NCBI GenBank assembly: GCA_009809945.1
Contig: WTPW01002692.1
Span: 4,080-68,079, forward strand
Source: Gigaspora margarita
Lineage: Eukaryota > Glomeromycota > Glomeromycetes > Diversisporales > Gigasporaceae
DNA length: 64,000 bases
Direction: 5' to 3'
Shown here: positions 46,855-58,128 of the stretch, in pieces
Position numbering within the stretch: the stretch's first letter is position 1
Layout of the letters: each line of letters opens with the position of its first letter
Notes under the pieces: generated by a model
Seen by the model: only the letters and a program-made list of their open reading frames with translations
Databases searched by the model: none
What the model was told of the DNA's origin: nothing
Translations under genes and position numbers: made by a program

Positions 46855-47240
46855 TAAACCCAGCAAAAGACAAAAGTGACAAAGTTCTGGCAAAAGACAA
46901 AACCCCTGGTGAAAGGTGAAACTCCTGGCAAAAGTTGAAACACTAGCAAAACCCCTGGTGAAGGTCAAAGCTCTCAGCAAAGTTTAAATTCTCTAAGGGA
47001 AAGGGACGAACCATGTTGGCGAATAAAAATATTTACGCATGCACAGTATGTGGCTCATATAAAGAAATGTACCTAAATTATGTTGGAGAATAAAAAGCAA
47101 TATGCATATGTACCTAAGCCACGTTGGTGAATAAAAATATTTGCATGTAGTTATTAAGTACACATGTGGCTTTTATAAAGAAACAACATAAGCCAAAATT
47201 GGTAAGTGAATTTATTTGCGTATAGCTTTGAGCACTGCTT
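46855..47240. repeat. Two short degenerate tandem repeats
   Basis: 46,860-46,985: units of 'caaaac.cctggtgaaaggt'. 47,015-47,240: about four units of 'gttggtga.taaaaatatttgca...gtggct.atataaagaaa'. Neither codes for protein. Confidence 0.55.
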
Positions 47241-47769
47241 ATATAAAAAGTTTAAGATTTTTTTATTAAATTATTTTAACATATTTATTGTTAAGTTGTT
47301 AGGATTTTTTTGCCATTTTGTTGTTAAAACTTTAAATATCATATATAGTAAGTAGCTTATTATAAAATTATTATTAATCTAAATCTTAGAATTAACTTTA
47401 ATTGTTGAAAAAATAATTGTTATATTATTAACTTTTAATAGGTCAAATAACCCTATAGTCACGCTAGGGTTATTATCGGGAGAATAACTTGATTTGTGGC
47501 TTATATGAAATTGAGGCTTATATATTAAAAAGGTAATAGCATATTTTATGCAATGGAGATTATAGATGCATGTGATAGAGATTATAGATACGCAGAGATT
47601 ATAAAGATACATGTGGGAGTAAATGGTGAATCTCAATGCTTTCTCACTTCGCTTGTCTTGTCACTTGTTCTCTTTGATGCCCGATTATAATCTGGCTCCC
47701 ATTCCTCCTGCCCGCTCTCATTCATTGCATCTAGCACCTAGCGCCCTAACTGTTGTCATATTGTCATGT

Positions 47770-47995
47770 GTGACGAGTTGAATGCACTGCACCATAACGT
47801 GGGCTCGAACTCGCTGTTTTATATTGATGTCATATGAACTGAATTGAATGCGCCGCACTATAGCTTGGGCTCAAACTCGCCGTTATAAAAATTGATGTTG
47901 TATGTAATGAGTTGAATATGCCACACCATAAGCGTGGGCTTGACTCGCTATTAGAAAAGAAAAAAAATGATGCGCCACACATTAGCATTGGCAAT
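47770..47995. repeat. 67-bp tandem repeat, three to four units
   Basis: Units starting near 47,775, 47,842 and 47,909 share 'gagttgaatgc.ccacacca', 'tagcgtgggctcgaactcgc' in order; a decayed fourth is near 47,970. On the minus strand GCGAGTTCGAGCCCAC resembles a tRNA T-arm (box B), so a tRNA-like origin is possible. Confidence 0.65.
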
Positions 47996-48319
47996 CCTCA
48001 ATTATGCTTCATCACGTGTACGTAGAATTGCTATAAGCACAGTATACATAGAGTTGTTATGAGCACAGTATGTAATAGCAGAAGTGAAAGTGATGGAATG
48101 GAGACTACTCCCATTATGTATCTTCATAATCTCTAATAAAGAGAGTATTTAGTATGAAATCCGAGCGAGAATAATATAGTAAAATTCAGATTGTTAAAAA
48201 TAAAAAGTAGAATTACGTATATGTTGTGAAAAAACTAATTACATAACAAACAAATTGTTAGCATTGGATTTAAATTATATAGAAGCTTTAGTAGTATTAC
48301 ATATAAATAGTTTATTAGA

Positions 48320-48437
48320 TACCGTATAGTCGTGAAATAACGCGCAGGAGTGTTACTTCAAAGTTAGGCCAAATTAAGCTTAATTTGGCCAAAATTCAAA
48401 ATAAAGCTCCTGCGCGTTATTTCGCAACTATACGGTA
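48320..48437. mobile_element. Fold-back MITE, TA-flanked (118 bp)
   Basis: TACCGTATAGTCGTGAAATA, then ACGCGCAGGAG, at the left, mirrored at the right with few changes around AAGCTTAATT. The terminal TA dinucleotides would be a Tc1/mariner target duplication. A diverged single arm lies near 50,815-50,870. Confidence 0.75.
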
Positions 48438-48439
48438 GT

Positions 48440-49130
48440 GATTTTCATGAATATTTATAATTTAATTTATATATATTGCACTTGAAGTTAATATTTGATT
48501 TTCACTTGATGTTGTCATTGCTTGAAGTTACCAATTTAGGCACACTAATCAAAATTAACCATGAAATTAGATCTTTTTGAACGCGTTAGTTAGCATGTTT
48601 AGGCAGTTTGTTAAACGAACAGTGTAAAGGATGCCTGTACTGAGTATTTTTCAAGGTATAGATAGGGGTCTATTCATAGAGCTTTAATATGATTGTACCT
48701 ACATTCACTTATTTGCGCGGGTAATACAAACTCCTGGAGGGGAAATAGCCAATCAGAGAGTGTACCTTTTGACTATTCTGGATCAGTCGACAAAGTATCC
48801 AAACACGCTGCATTAATTAAAAAATGACAGGAGTGAAGTTTTATATATAGTAAGCACCTCTAACCTTAAGGCTCTAACCTTAACCTTTTATTAATTTATT
48901 TACTAAATCGGATTTCCTTTTTTGGATTTTCCGCACAAATAAATTGTACCGGATTAGAAATGAGCAAGGTAATTTACTTATTATATAAAAGTTGAATCAT
49001 GATATATGACAATTTACTAAAATATATATTTACAACTAATAACATACTAAGGAATGATTCGACTTTACCCATCTCTAACCCGGATATAAATCAAATTTAA
49101 GCTTACTCATGGAAAGAGCATTAGAATATT
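48440..49130. other. Non-coding interval
   Basis: AT-rich, with scattered single-copy sequence. No gene or repeat supported. Confidence 0.3.
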
Positions 49131-49139
49131 AACTAACAT

Positions 49140-49400
49140 ATGTTAAATGACCTTCTACGTCATTTGAGGCTCAAAATGACCCAATGACTAGTCATTTGTC
49201 ATTTGGGTCATTTGGGTCATTTCAGATCATTTACCATCACTGAATGACTCAGGTCATTTGGAAATGACCTGGGTCATTTGGGAAAGGCTCGAGTATTTGC
49301 AATTGGTGGGTCATTTAATGTTTGTTTATGACTGGATACTGTGCCTATAAACCCAATCCAGTCAGATAATAGTGTTTCAAGTCATGACCCGGGTCAACGG
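49140..49400. repeat. GGTCATTT-rich repeat, copy 1
   Basis: 'aaatgacc', 'gggtcatttgggtcattt' and 'catttaccatcactg' words. The block order matches 50,330-50,430 in the same orientation; the second copy ends 'catttactatccctg'. CAGGGATAGTAAATG read inverted looks like a hAT end. Confidence 0.5.
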
Positions 49401-49409
49401 CATATAGAG

Positions 49410-50320
49410 ACTTACAAATTTTAATAATATTTATTGAGGTTATGCATTTAAATAAGCCATTCAAGTGAATATTATTATTTAATGTTACATATTTTACAAC
49501 ACTTAATGAATATAAAAACATTTTATAATCTAGGTCTAAAATAAGTTATTCAACTTATGATATTTACTATTTAATTTCACTTATAGAACTTAGTAGTATA
49601 AAAAAAATTTATTAATCCAAGATCTAAAATAAATTATTCGCAAACATTTATCATAATGTTCCACAAAGGATGTTTATTAATCTAAGTTTCATAAATACTG
49701 GCTGTTTAATTCACCATATTGGCAATTTTTTTTAAGTCCTGTATTATAATACAGTAGTCACTTCAACCTCATTACATTTCATGAAACTCAATTAATTATT
49801 CACCTTATTTCCCTTTTATAGATAAATAAATTTCATAAAATATGACGAACAAAGGTTGGCTATTTATGTTGTATTCGTGGACTCACCAAATAAACAAAGT
49901 TCAATAATCTAAGTATTTAAACTAATCTATTCATGAATATTGCTTTTAATTTCAATCAATAAGTATTCATTGACCTAAACATTTAAAGTAAGCTATTCAT
50001 AAGATATACTCTTTAATCACGTTAATGTTGTAAATATAAAAAATTTTTATTAATTTAAGTTAATTCATAACTATTTAAATATTTATTTTATTTGCATCCA
50101 GTTAGTTGGGAGCATAAAAATTATTTATTTTATTTGCATCCGGTTATTGGGAGCATAAAAATTATTTGCATTTACATAAATTAATATGATGAAATACCCT
50201 CACTAAGCTTATTAATTTCGGCTTTGGATTTGACTGGTTAATTATATGCAACACACATGTTTGATTTAAATAACCGATTAAGAAGTTGTGACCAACTAAA
50301 TTACTATACCTCTAGTTTTA
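49410..50320. other. Non-coding AT-rich interval between the two GGTCATTT repeats
   Basis: Contains a local duplication 'tttattttatttgcatcc.gtta.ttgggagcataaaaattattt' near 50,085-50,165. No coding frame. Confidence 0.35.
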
Positions 50321-50324
50321 ATAT

Positions 50325-50430
50325 AAAATTTTAAATGACCTAATAGGTCATTTCACCTTTCGAAATGACCAACGATCTGGTCATTATTCATTTGAGTCAC
50401 AAGATCATTTCAAGCCATTTACTATCCCTG
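50325..50430. repeat. GGTCATTT-rich repeat, copy 2
   Basis: 'aaatgacctaataggtcattt', then 'ggtcattattcatttgagtca' and 'catttactatccctg', parallel to copy 1. Confidence 0.5.
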
Positions 50431-51740
50431 CGGCGCCAAGGATCGTTTTTGCTATTAATCCGCCTAGAAGTCATAATTGAACCTTAATGTTAACTGCACT
50501 TCCTGGTCATCATTGCATTGCTGAAGTTTGCTTCGATCAGTGGTTCCCATACAAATATTAAAGCTATAATTTTATTATTGCTCATATTTTTAACCAAACA
50601 GTTAGGAACTTCTAACTGCTATCAATTATGGTTGTGACCAGTCATAACCTTTGCCATTTCTAAATATAATGCACTTTTATTTGGTAACAGCATATATAAA
50701 AATTCATTTTCTTTTTTTCGAATTAATTTAATTGTTATATCTGATTACTGTATTGTTGCTAATAATGTCCATGATATTATTTAAAATGATAATCTGAATT
50801 ATGCTTAATATAGGCTAAAATTCGAAATTACACTCCTATGCGTCATTTTGCGAAATACGGAAAAACTTTATAATATTCTAAAAGTCATATTACAAAACCG
50901 TTGTTTACGTTCCTGGTTTTAGCGCGACTGCGTCGCGCAGCTACCTTATGTACTACATTCCTGGTATACTCATAGCTGTGCACTATTGCGATCACTAGCT
51001 AATCACATCGAGATTGAGGTTAAAAACGCCCTTATTTGATGATTATTTAAGACACCTCTGTACTTTATCTTTTATTTTCCCTGAAGAAATGTTTTAAAAT
51101 ATATGATAAACCAATTTTTAAACATTAATTGCCATATGAGTGCTGCCAATGTCATCAGGTTTAATTATATTATTGTAATGAGTACAATCTTTTAATATTA
51201 TTAAAGGTTGTGTTTGGTACAAAATATAATTGAAAGCCAATAAGAGATTTCCTTGGCGACACTATAATGATGTAAATAAATTTTAAGATGCATTGACATA
51301 TACTACTACAATCATATAAACTGTCCTAATTCTAGCGTGACTGAGTCATATGAATAATCAATGGCGCAAAGCATATGATCCAAATAACAATCCAAGAATG
51401 GACAAGTAGAGACAATTTCATAAAAGAATTTCAACTTAAAGCTTGGAATTGTGAATGGATTCCATGTGATAGACTAGATAATATTAAAAAAAATTGGAAA
51501 AAGAAAGATTGACTCTGTATTTTCTGCAATCTGGTTAGATGAAATATTGTCTGAATTCACTAATTTTCATTGTTTACGAAATCAGGGATTTCTAAATTAG
51601 TTGAACCTTCTGGAAGTTCATATTTCTGTGATTGTGATTGTAACAGTTCTATTTATAAAATTTAAACGGTAGAATAAAATGTATTAGTATACTTTTATTT
51701 TTAACTTGCTAATGTTAAGCACTAAACTTTTTGCTGAAAA
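50431..51740. other. Non-coding interval downstream of the 51.7-kb kinase
   Basis: Includes a half-copy of the 48,320 fold-back (50,815-50,870), and 'agcgcgactgcgtcgcgcagctac' in two parts at 50,920-50,944. At 51,400-51,660 a decayed kinase N-terminal-like fragment may be present (F-K-L-K-A-W-N-C-E-W-I-P type near 51,430), read on the plus strand. No intact gene. Confidence 0.35.
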
Positions 51741-51745
51741 GGGTT

Positions 51746-53257
51746 TTATAACACCGTTAGAATACCTGTAATATCATGAGTAGTACTGAATGAGACATAA
51801 TCTGGATGCAATACTTGTTGCGGTAACTTTTGCCTGAGCTCTTCAATCTTTGAAAATTCCTTAGCGATTTCAGAATTTGGAACGAATAAACACTGATTCA
51901 ACCATGTCCCAATCGTTATATATAACTCATATGCACTTGGACGTTTCGTAAAATCATCACACCAACATCTTTGCATTAAGTCGGCATACAATTTTGGAGT
52001 ATTAGGTGGAATATCAGGTCTCAAACCTGAATAAATATTCGCCATTAAAGAATTATTATGTGCAGTCTCACCAAAAGCTTTTAAACCAGTTAGAATTTCC
52101 CACATAAGAATTCCAAAACTGTATATATCAACAGCTTGAGTATACGGCTTCTTAATTAATACCTCTGGTGCAATATATGGTAATACACCGATTACTTTAT
52201 TAACTCGATCATTTTTCGGCCGAATCGCATGGCCCAAATCACCTATAACGAATCGAAAATTTTCACCACGACCTTGGCACATTACATTACCACAATGTAA
52301 ATCACGATGCACAAGTCCAGATTTATGGATCTGCGTGAGACCAATTGCTATGTCAAAGAGAATCTCGAGTGTCTTTACATAAGTGAGTTTAGAAAAATGG
52401 GTTTGTAAATATGCAGATAAATCACCATAATCAGCTAATACCATGACCATCATATAGTCCTTTGATTTAGGATCACAAGTAATGCCATAGGTGCGCAAGA
52501 CATTAAAGCGACCTACTACTTGGTTGTTAGACATTAAATGGAATTCAAGCTACGACGTAGATCAGTAATATCATATTGCAAATTAATAAGTTAACATTAT
52601 TAAACTAAAGTTTATGTAAAAATAAGCTGAAAATAGATTTACCTCTTTAAAAAGAACTTGGGTAAAATCTTTCTTATTTATGTCTAGAAAACGTTTTAGA
52701 GCGACTTTAACATTTGAATATCTTTCCCAATCATTTTTTTCATCATTCCATTTAGTTCTTGGTCCTTCAATCCATATTGCAGAGAACACTTCGCCAAATC
52801 CACCTCTAGCAATGAACTTAATTTCAGTTAAACTAGAAAAAGGAATCCACTCTAGGAAATTAAACTTAGTGGTAGCTGAAAATTGAGTTCCTCTTATAAA
52901 GTTATCAATAGTTTCGTTTCCGCTAGTCCATTTATGGAAGTTTGATTTAAAATAATCACATTCACATGGTTTACACCATTCATCATGAAGTTTTTCACGA
53001 CCACATCTGGTACACTTTTTTGGTTGATTTTTTAAATTTGGTTCATTATCAGAACCTGTTGATTTTATTTGTGGGGTATCATTTAAATTCGATTCATTAT
53101 TACAACTTGTCGATTTTGTTAGTGAGATATTATTTAAATTTGATTTATTCAGAATGGAGGCTAATTTACGAAATAAATTGCCTATTGCCATAGTACAGTT
53201 TTCGGACAAACACCCATCACGATAACGTGAACTATTATCTCTAACTTTAGATGTCAT
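51746..53257 (-). CDS. TKL protein kinase with Cys-rich N-terminal module
   Basis: Two exons on the minus strand, 52643-53257 and 51746-52549, joined in phase (GAG|GTAAAT ... GTAG|CTTG), giving 472 residues. The ATG at 53255-53257 is the first in frame. Residues 39-80 hold two 17-residue repeats (S-N-L-N...K-S-T...N-E). C82, C85, C95 and C98 form a probable zinc-binding module, followed by the W-T-S-G-N-E-T-I-D-N-F-I segment seen in this fungal kinase family. Kinase motifs: A-R-G-G-F-G-E-V (150-157), Lys188 in V-A-L-K-R, H-R-D-L-H-C-G-N, D-L-G for DFG, A-P-E-V, and a TKL C-lobe with Y-S-F-G-I-L-M-W-E-I-L-T-G. Catalytic residues are present, so it is probably active on Ser/Thr or Tyr. A GTATTC site just before the stop could splice further, but no next exon was recognised. 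Confidence 0.88.
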
Positions 53258-53444
53258 TGATAGAGAATATGACCTTTTGGTTGAATTCTCACATTTGAAA
53301 TTTATTTGTATATATATAAGACTATCGATATTATGTAATTAGACTGATTAATAAGTTTGGCATTCGGACCAAGGATGGTATGACGTTACACATGCATTTA
53401 ACTAACGGAGCAAATAACCAATCATAGTTATAATCTACATTTAT

Positions 53445-53657
53445 TGTGGCAGATTAAAATGAAATCCAGATTAAAATGAAATTATAGTATAAAATCTCGA
53501 AAACTAAATTTTTTTTGGGGTGCATTTTTTAGGGTTAGGGGTTAGGGTTAGGGTTTAATTTTAAAAAAAGTTATAATAAACAAGTATTAGTGGGTTTTAG
53601 AAGGTTGGCAGGTTAAGTAGTAAATATAGATTTCATTTTAAATTATGATCTGCGACA
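53445..53657 (+). mobile_element. TGTSGCAG MITE with TTAGGG core, copy 1
   Basis: Ends TGTGGCAGATTAAAATGAAA and, inverted, TGTCGCAGATCATAATTTAA. Flanking TTTAT at 53440-53444 and 53658-53662. Core GGGTTAGGGGTTAGGGTTAG at about 53,531. Confidence 0.85.
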
Positions 53658-53662
53658 TTTAT

Positions 53663-54226
53663 TATTAAAAAAAAAAAAATAATATCGATATATCTCTATT
53701 ACATAACTTTAAAATTTAATATTATATTAGGATGAATAATAAAATATTACATAATCACAGAATTATAGAACTTAATATTATATTAGGAAGCAATAATAAA
53801 GTTCATTATCGAATTTGGCAGTAAACCATTCCCTTCAATAATGACATTAACATTAGGTTTATAATATTAATAGAGCAATCTATTATAACGATAAGATTTA
53901 TTTTTTTGATGCGAATCTAAGCCAAGTAAAAGTGGAGGCAGAATTAATAATACAAAATGACTGTGTAGATTGAACTGTTGTCATCAATTATTCCGCAAAA
54001 CAACCGGTTTCGGGCAATCAAGGTGAAGTGGGCCGAAAGAGGCGTGTTAGATTTGACGAGTGTTAAATGAACGAACGTGTTTCATGATACTATCTTATAA
54101 AGGTATACGTAACATAGAGACTTATTGCTAGTCGAAACGGGATTTGTCTCTTGTTTCTGCAAAAGTCACGTGGCCAATGTTTGCCGTTTCCGGTTTCACA
54201 CCGTAAATAAAAACGAATAAATGTGA
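53663..54226. other. Spacer between the two MITE copies
   Basis: AT-rich in its first half and single-copy in its second half (CG-containing words near 54,000-54,060). No gene recognised. Confidence 0.3.
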
Positions 54227-54231
54227 CAGAT

Positions 54232-54433
54232 CATAATGAAATCCAGATTAAAATGAAATGATAGTATAAAATCTCGAAAACTAGGTTTTTTTGGGGTGTA
54301 TTTTTTCGGATTAGGGGTTTAGGGTTAGGGTTAGTTTTTTAAAAAAATACAATAAACAAGTATTAGTGGGTTTTAGAAAGCTAGCAGGTTAAGTAAAGAA
54401 TGTAGATTTCATTTTAAATTATGATCTGCGACA
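54232..54433 (+). mobile_element. TGTSGCAG MITE with TTAGGG core, copy 2
   Basis: Same ends as copy 1. Flanking ATAAA at 54227-54231 and 54434-54438. Core 'ggggtttagggttagggtta'. Same orientation as copy 1, about 780 bp away. Confidence 0.85.
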
Positions 54434-54540
54434 ATAAATAAGTAAAACGAGGTAAAACTTGTACCTATTACAATTTAAAAGTCACAATAATAAATTTAAA
54501 GGTTTTTGTATTTAAATCGATGACAAGGGATTTTAACATA

Positions 54541-54632
54541 CAATTATATATGGGGTGAAGTCAATAGAAATGAGGCAAATTTATTAGATAATTTGTCCCA
54601 GTTCTATTGACTTCCCTCCATATACATAATTG
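54541..54632. repeat. Fold-back, about 92 bp
   Basis: 'caattatatatggggtgaagtcaatagaaatg' (in parts) is mirrored by 'cagttctattgacttccctccatatacataattg', with a 12-nt centre. A hairpin MITE candidate; no duplication verified. Confidence 0.6.
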
Positions 54633-54983
54633 TGTAATGCCAAATTGGAAATATGACTTTATTGTATCAAAATATTATTACTTACTGGCGTTTTGAAAAA
54701 AAACAGTAAGCCCAGTATAAATTAGAAATCATGCGCATTTACAAATCATACTCTTTAACTGATATGGACTACAGTACGTATGTACATACGTACGTACGAT
54801 GCAGGAAATCCAAACCTTCAATCACTTTATAAAGGCCAATTAACTTATTAAAGATAAGTAATTTCAATATGCATAGGCTAGTTGTTAATATATACATATC
54901 ATATGGCCGTCAAAAGTAGAAACCAAGGAATTTGGTTTGGCAAAGCATATTTTGTTACACAAAAACAAAACTGACCTAAAAAA

Positions 54984-55498
54984 TGTCGCAGATCATAATT
55001 TAAAATGAAATCTAAATTTTTTACTTAACCTGCTAGCTTTCTAAAACCCACTAATACTTGTTTATTATAATTTTTTTTAAAACTAACTCTAACCCTAAAC
55101 CCCTAACCCTAAAAAATGCACCCCCAAAAAATTTAGTTTTCGAGATTTTATACTATAATTTCATTGAGCATTTCTATTTGTACACATTGTGTTTATACAC
55201 AGTTACACAAAGCTGCAGATCAACAAAAACAAAGCAAAATTTCAAAATTTAATTTTATCTTTAAATTTTGCTTATAAAAATATATTTTAAAGACTAAGTA
55301 AAAAAATTCCTTGCAAAATTTTAGTATAAACTAGCCCTAACCCATCTTAGGCCTTTACCCTAACCCTAATATTAATTAAATTTTAATTTTTGTTTTGATT
55401 AGAAATTGTTTAGTTTATAAGTTACACAAATAACTGTGTTTAAACACACTGTGTACAAATAGTAATTTTCAATTTCATTTTCATTATGATCCGCCACA
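54984..55498 (-). mobile_element. TGTSGCAG MITE with TTAGGG core, copy 3 (inverted, interrupted)
   Basis: Opposite orientation to copies 1 and 2; CCCTAAACCCCTAACCCTAA core near 55,092. Flanked by AAAAA at 54979-54983 and 55499-55503. Split by the element at 55,166-55,471. Confidence 0.8.
55166..55471. mobile_element. Innermost MITE with 8-bp target duplication
   Basis: Target duplication ATTTCATT at 55158-55165 and 55472-55479. Subterminal inverted repeats CTATTTGTACACATTGTGTT and CTATTTGTACACAGTGTGTT (inverted). It also contains 'ccctaaccc' words. Removing it restores the right part of MITE copy 3. Confidence 0.8.
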
Positions 55499-55789
55499 AA
55501 AAATAACAATTCCGGTTTGTAAACCTGTTTGTTATTCAACTGATTTGACCAAATATGAATAATTGTGTGACGTTAGACTTTGATCTATTGTTAGATTTTG
55601 CCGATTTACCATTAAAATTTTTTTAAAACGACTATAACTTTAAAACTTACTAATTGATTATATTTTCGTTATCTGTTATTAAATTAAAAAATATTTAGCT
55701 TTAAAAATATATCTGACTAATCTAAAAACTCTTTTTTTTAAAAAAAAAGTTCAAATTCCTTGGTATTTACTTTTGACGGCCCACATGAT

Positions 55790-57890
55790 TATTGGTGTAT
55801 TATTCCTATGCAAAGAGATTGAGATTCCAAATCCTTCATTTGATCGATAATTTAAATTTCTTTATTTTTTTTCATAACTGAAATAGAGAGATTGAAGATT
55901 TTAAATTTCTTACGCCGGTACAAAAAGTTTAAAACCACAATCGTTCCTGTAGAGACTAAGTATGCATTCACGTAGAGATGGGGGAAATGCACATGAATGT
56001 GCACGCATGCGCTCTTTTTGCCGGACAAAATTCAAAATGATTTTGTAATTTTATTTTATTATTTACATGCGTTACAAAGAACTAAATTTTAAACTTTAGA
56101 CATGATAAGAATTGGGCGCAAAAGTTATACATAGTCCGGTCAGTATTACGTTGGTCGCGGTCCAAATTTACCTTAATGGCGGCTGAATTAATGGTTGACA
56201 CGGTTAAATGGTTATAAAATTTTGATTAAATATCAAGAAAATGAAATGGGATCACGCTTATGGATGCATATTAATGCACACATGAAACTGCATTGACCAA
56301 CAAATTTTTACTATATAAATTTGATGGGAAAAATGCGCATTTTTCAGGAATCATGCTATTTCGAGATATTATTTTAAAATATATATAAATTATTGGTATA
56401 ATGTAACATATAATCAAGTAGCACATTGAAATCAAGCATTTCTTAAATTATCGACTTTACTAAGGTGTTTATGCACACATTTTATTGATACCAATCTTTT
56501 AGAAAATATTTGATACTTGCTTCTATAAGGAATAATTGAGATTTTTAATTTTTTTGCATCGTACGTATTGTCACAAACCTTAATTTGTGGCAGTTCCGAA
56601 TTTACAACAAAAAGCCTGTTGTTCCCGATTTGGTAATATTTATTTCTTTATGTAAATTTTATTAAACTTACATTAAAAATCGGATGGAACGTATATTTAC
56701 CTGATTTATAGCATATGATTTACCCTCTTTTTAGCAATATTAGCCTTACACATTAATTACCTCTCGTTGCCACATTAATGTGGTAGGCTTATGCAATCTA
56801 TTTCTAAAATAACATTCGAATGTATTAACGCATATACCTAATCTTACGCTTATATGCGTTAACACCTATATGTGTTAACACTAGTGTGTTGACGTTTCGA
56901 TATATTATATTCTCCAAATGTATATAAAGCGTTATTTTCCTCTGAATAAAATCGAGAGATTTCTTTCGATTTTAACTTACCCATAATAAAGGAAGTAAGC
57001 CATTTGGCCTTTATTTGCATAAAACACTTAAATCGAATACTTATCTCTTTTACCGTTACACTGCCAATCGTGATCACGTGATAAGTTATTGTCGTACCCA
57101 AACTAACGAATTCCGAAATTCCATTCTTACCATTAAAATCTAAAACTATTATATTAGTCCGTAACCATTAGAGTTAAGTCGGTTAAACGCATAAACTCTC
57201 CCATCTTGGTGTCACAGTACGGACTTGCATGCGTAAAGGTTAGAAGTTAATTAATAATGATAAAATGTATTGCGTATGTACAAATATAGATGGAACAGAA
57301 TACCATGTGAAAAGGTATAACCAATCTCAAATGCACGTATTTACACATGCTACTTTCACTCCTCATATAACCATAATCCTGTAATCATACACTTAGTTTC
57401 TGATATATCAGCTTCTGAGATCAAAGTGGCAAGAAATTGACATATTAAATTTTACGATCAGATAAACAAATGATTAGTTGTGTTGCATACGATAACGATG
57501 TTACCTGGTGGTTCGATGATTATGCTTGCCAAATAATGTATACTTATTTGATAAGCACAATTACTGTAATCTGCTGGCTAAAGGTCTTTTATTAATTTGC
57601 GTATCAAACAACTATTTCATGTCAGTTTTCATATGCGACTATGCTTTATCGTGAAATCTGTATGTTAGACGGCTTAGAGACAGTTCATAGCATTTATTGT
57701 ATCATTATACCATATTTCTTACTTTCATCTTATTTTCGAGTTAATTAAAATTTTTTATATGTTGCTCTAATATAATAATTTGAACTTTACTGTCACACGT
57801 AATCGAGCTATTCTGCGCGATATCACATGCTGCGCAGCTATTTTTATTATTAGTTACTGATTTAGTTTTCAAGGTTACAAAAGCTTGGCT
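55790..57890. other. Non-coding interval
   Basis: No gene recognised. 'tattctgcgcgatatcacat', 'gctgcgcagcta' near 57,809-57,840 recalls motifs at 44,980 and 50,920. The 80-codon minus-strand frame at 56,859-57,101 has no recognisable domain. Confidence 0.35.
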
Positions 57891-57939
57891 TTTGCCATGT
57901 GCTTAAGCTATTTTTTATGATCGTTAATTCTTAAGGAAA

Positions 57940-58128
57940 AAAAGGAAATTGAAAAAGCACTTATTCCCATATAAAAAAGAACAATTGAATGAAGAAAATA
58001 TTCGAAAAAATATACAAAAATTTCTAACATTTCGGAGAATGCGCTTGCTACCACATAAAAAAGAAGAATTAAAGGAAGAAAAGATTCGAGAAACCATGCA
58101 AAAATTTCTAACAATTGGGAGAATATAA
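57940..58128. repeat. 78-bp direct repeat, two units, open in both directions
   Basis: Two similar units. On the minus strand they are read in phase, and continuous with the last Sel1 fragment, as hydrophobic 28-residue repeats (L-E-I-F-A-W-F-L-E-S-F-L / L-E-I-F-V-Y-F-F-E-Y-F-L). On the plus strand they encode basic 26- to 28-residue repeats (P-Y-K-K-E-Q-L-N-E-E-N-I-R / P-H-K-K-E-E-L-K-E-E-K-I-R) ending at TAA near 58,129. Which strand is or was coding is unclear; the plus strand shows more conservative changes. Confidence 0.5.

Larger units (their letters stand above)
54898..55789. mobile_element. Outer TIR element of a three-layer nest
   Basis: GGCCGTCAAAAGTAGAAACC at 54905 is inverted at the right end (55,760-55,782, ...ACTTTTGACGGCC). 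The inverted match extends to 'aaggaatttg' inside and 'atcat.tg' outside. It contains the MITE at 54,984-55,498. Target duplication not settled. Confidence 0.65.

Noticed and set aside
47770..47995. tRNA gene
   Set aside because: Only a box-B-like GAGTTCGAGCC is present in each unit. No acceptor stem, anticodon arm or box A was found.
53531..53560. True telomere or chromosome end
   Set aside because: TTAGGG runs are short, internal and bounded by MITE ends with target duplications on both sides.
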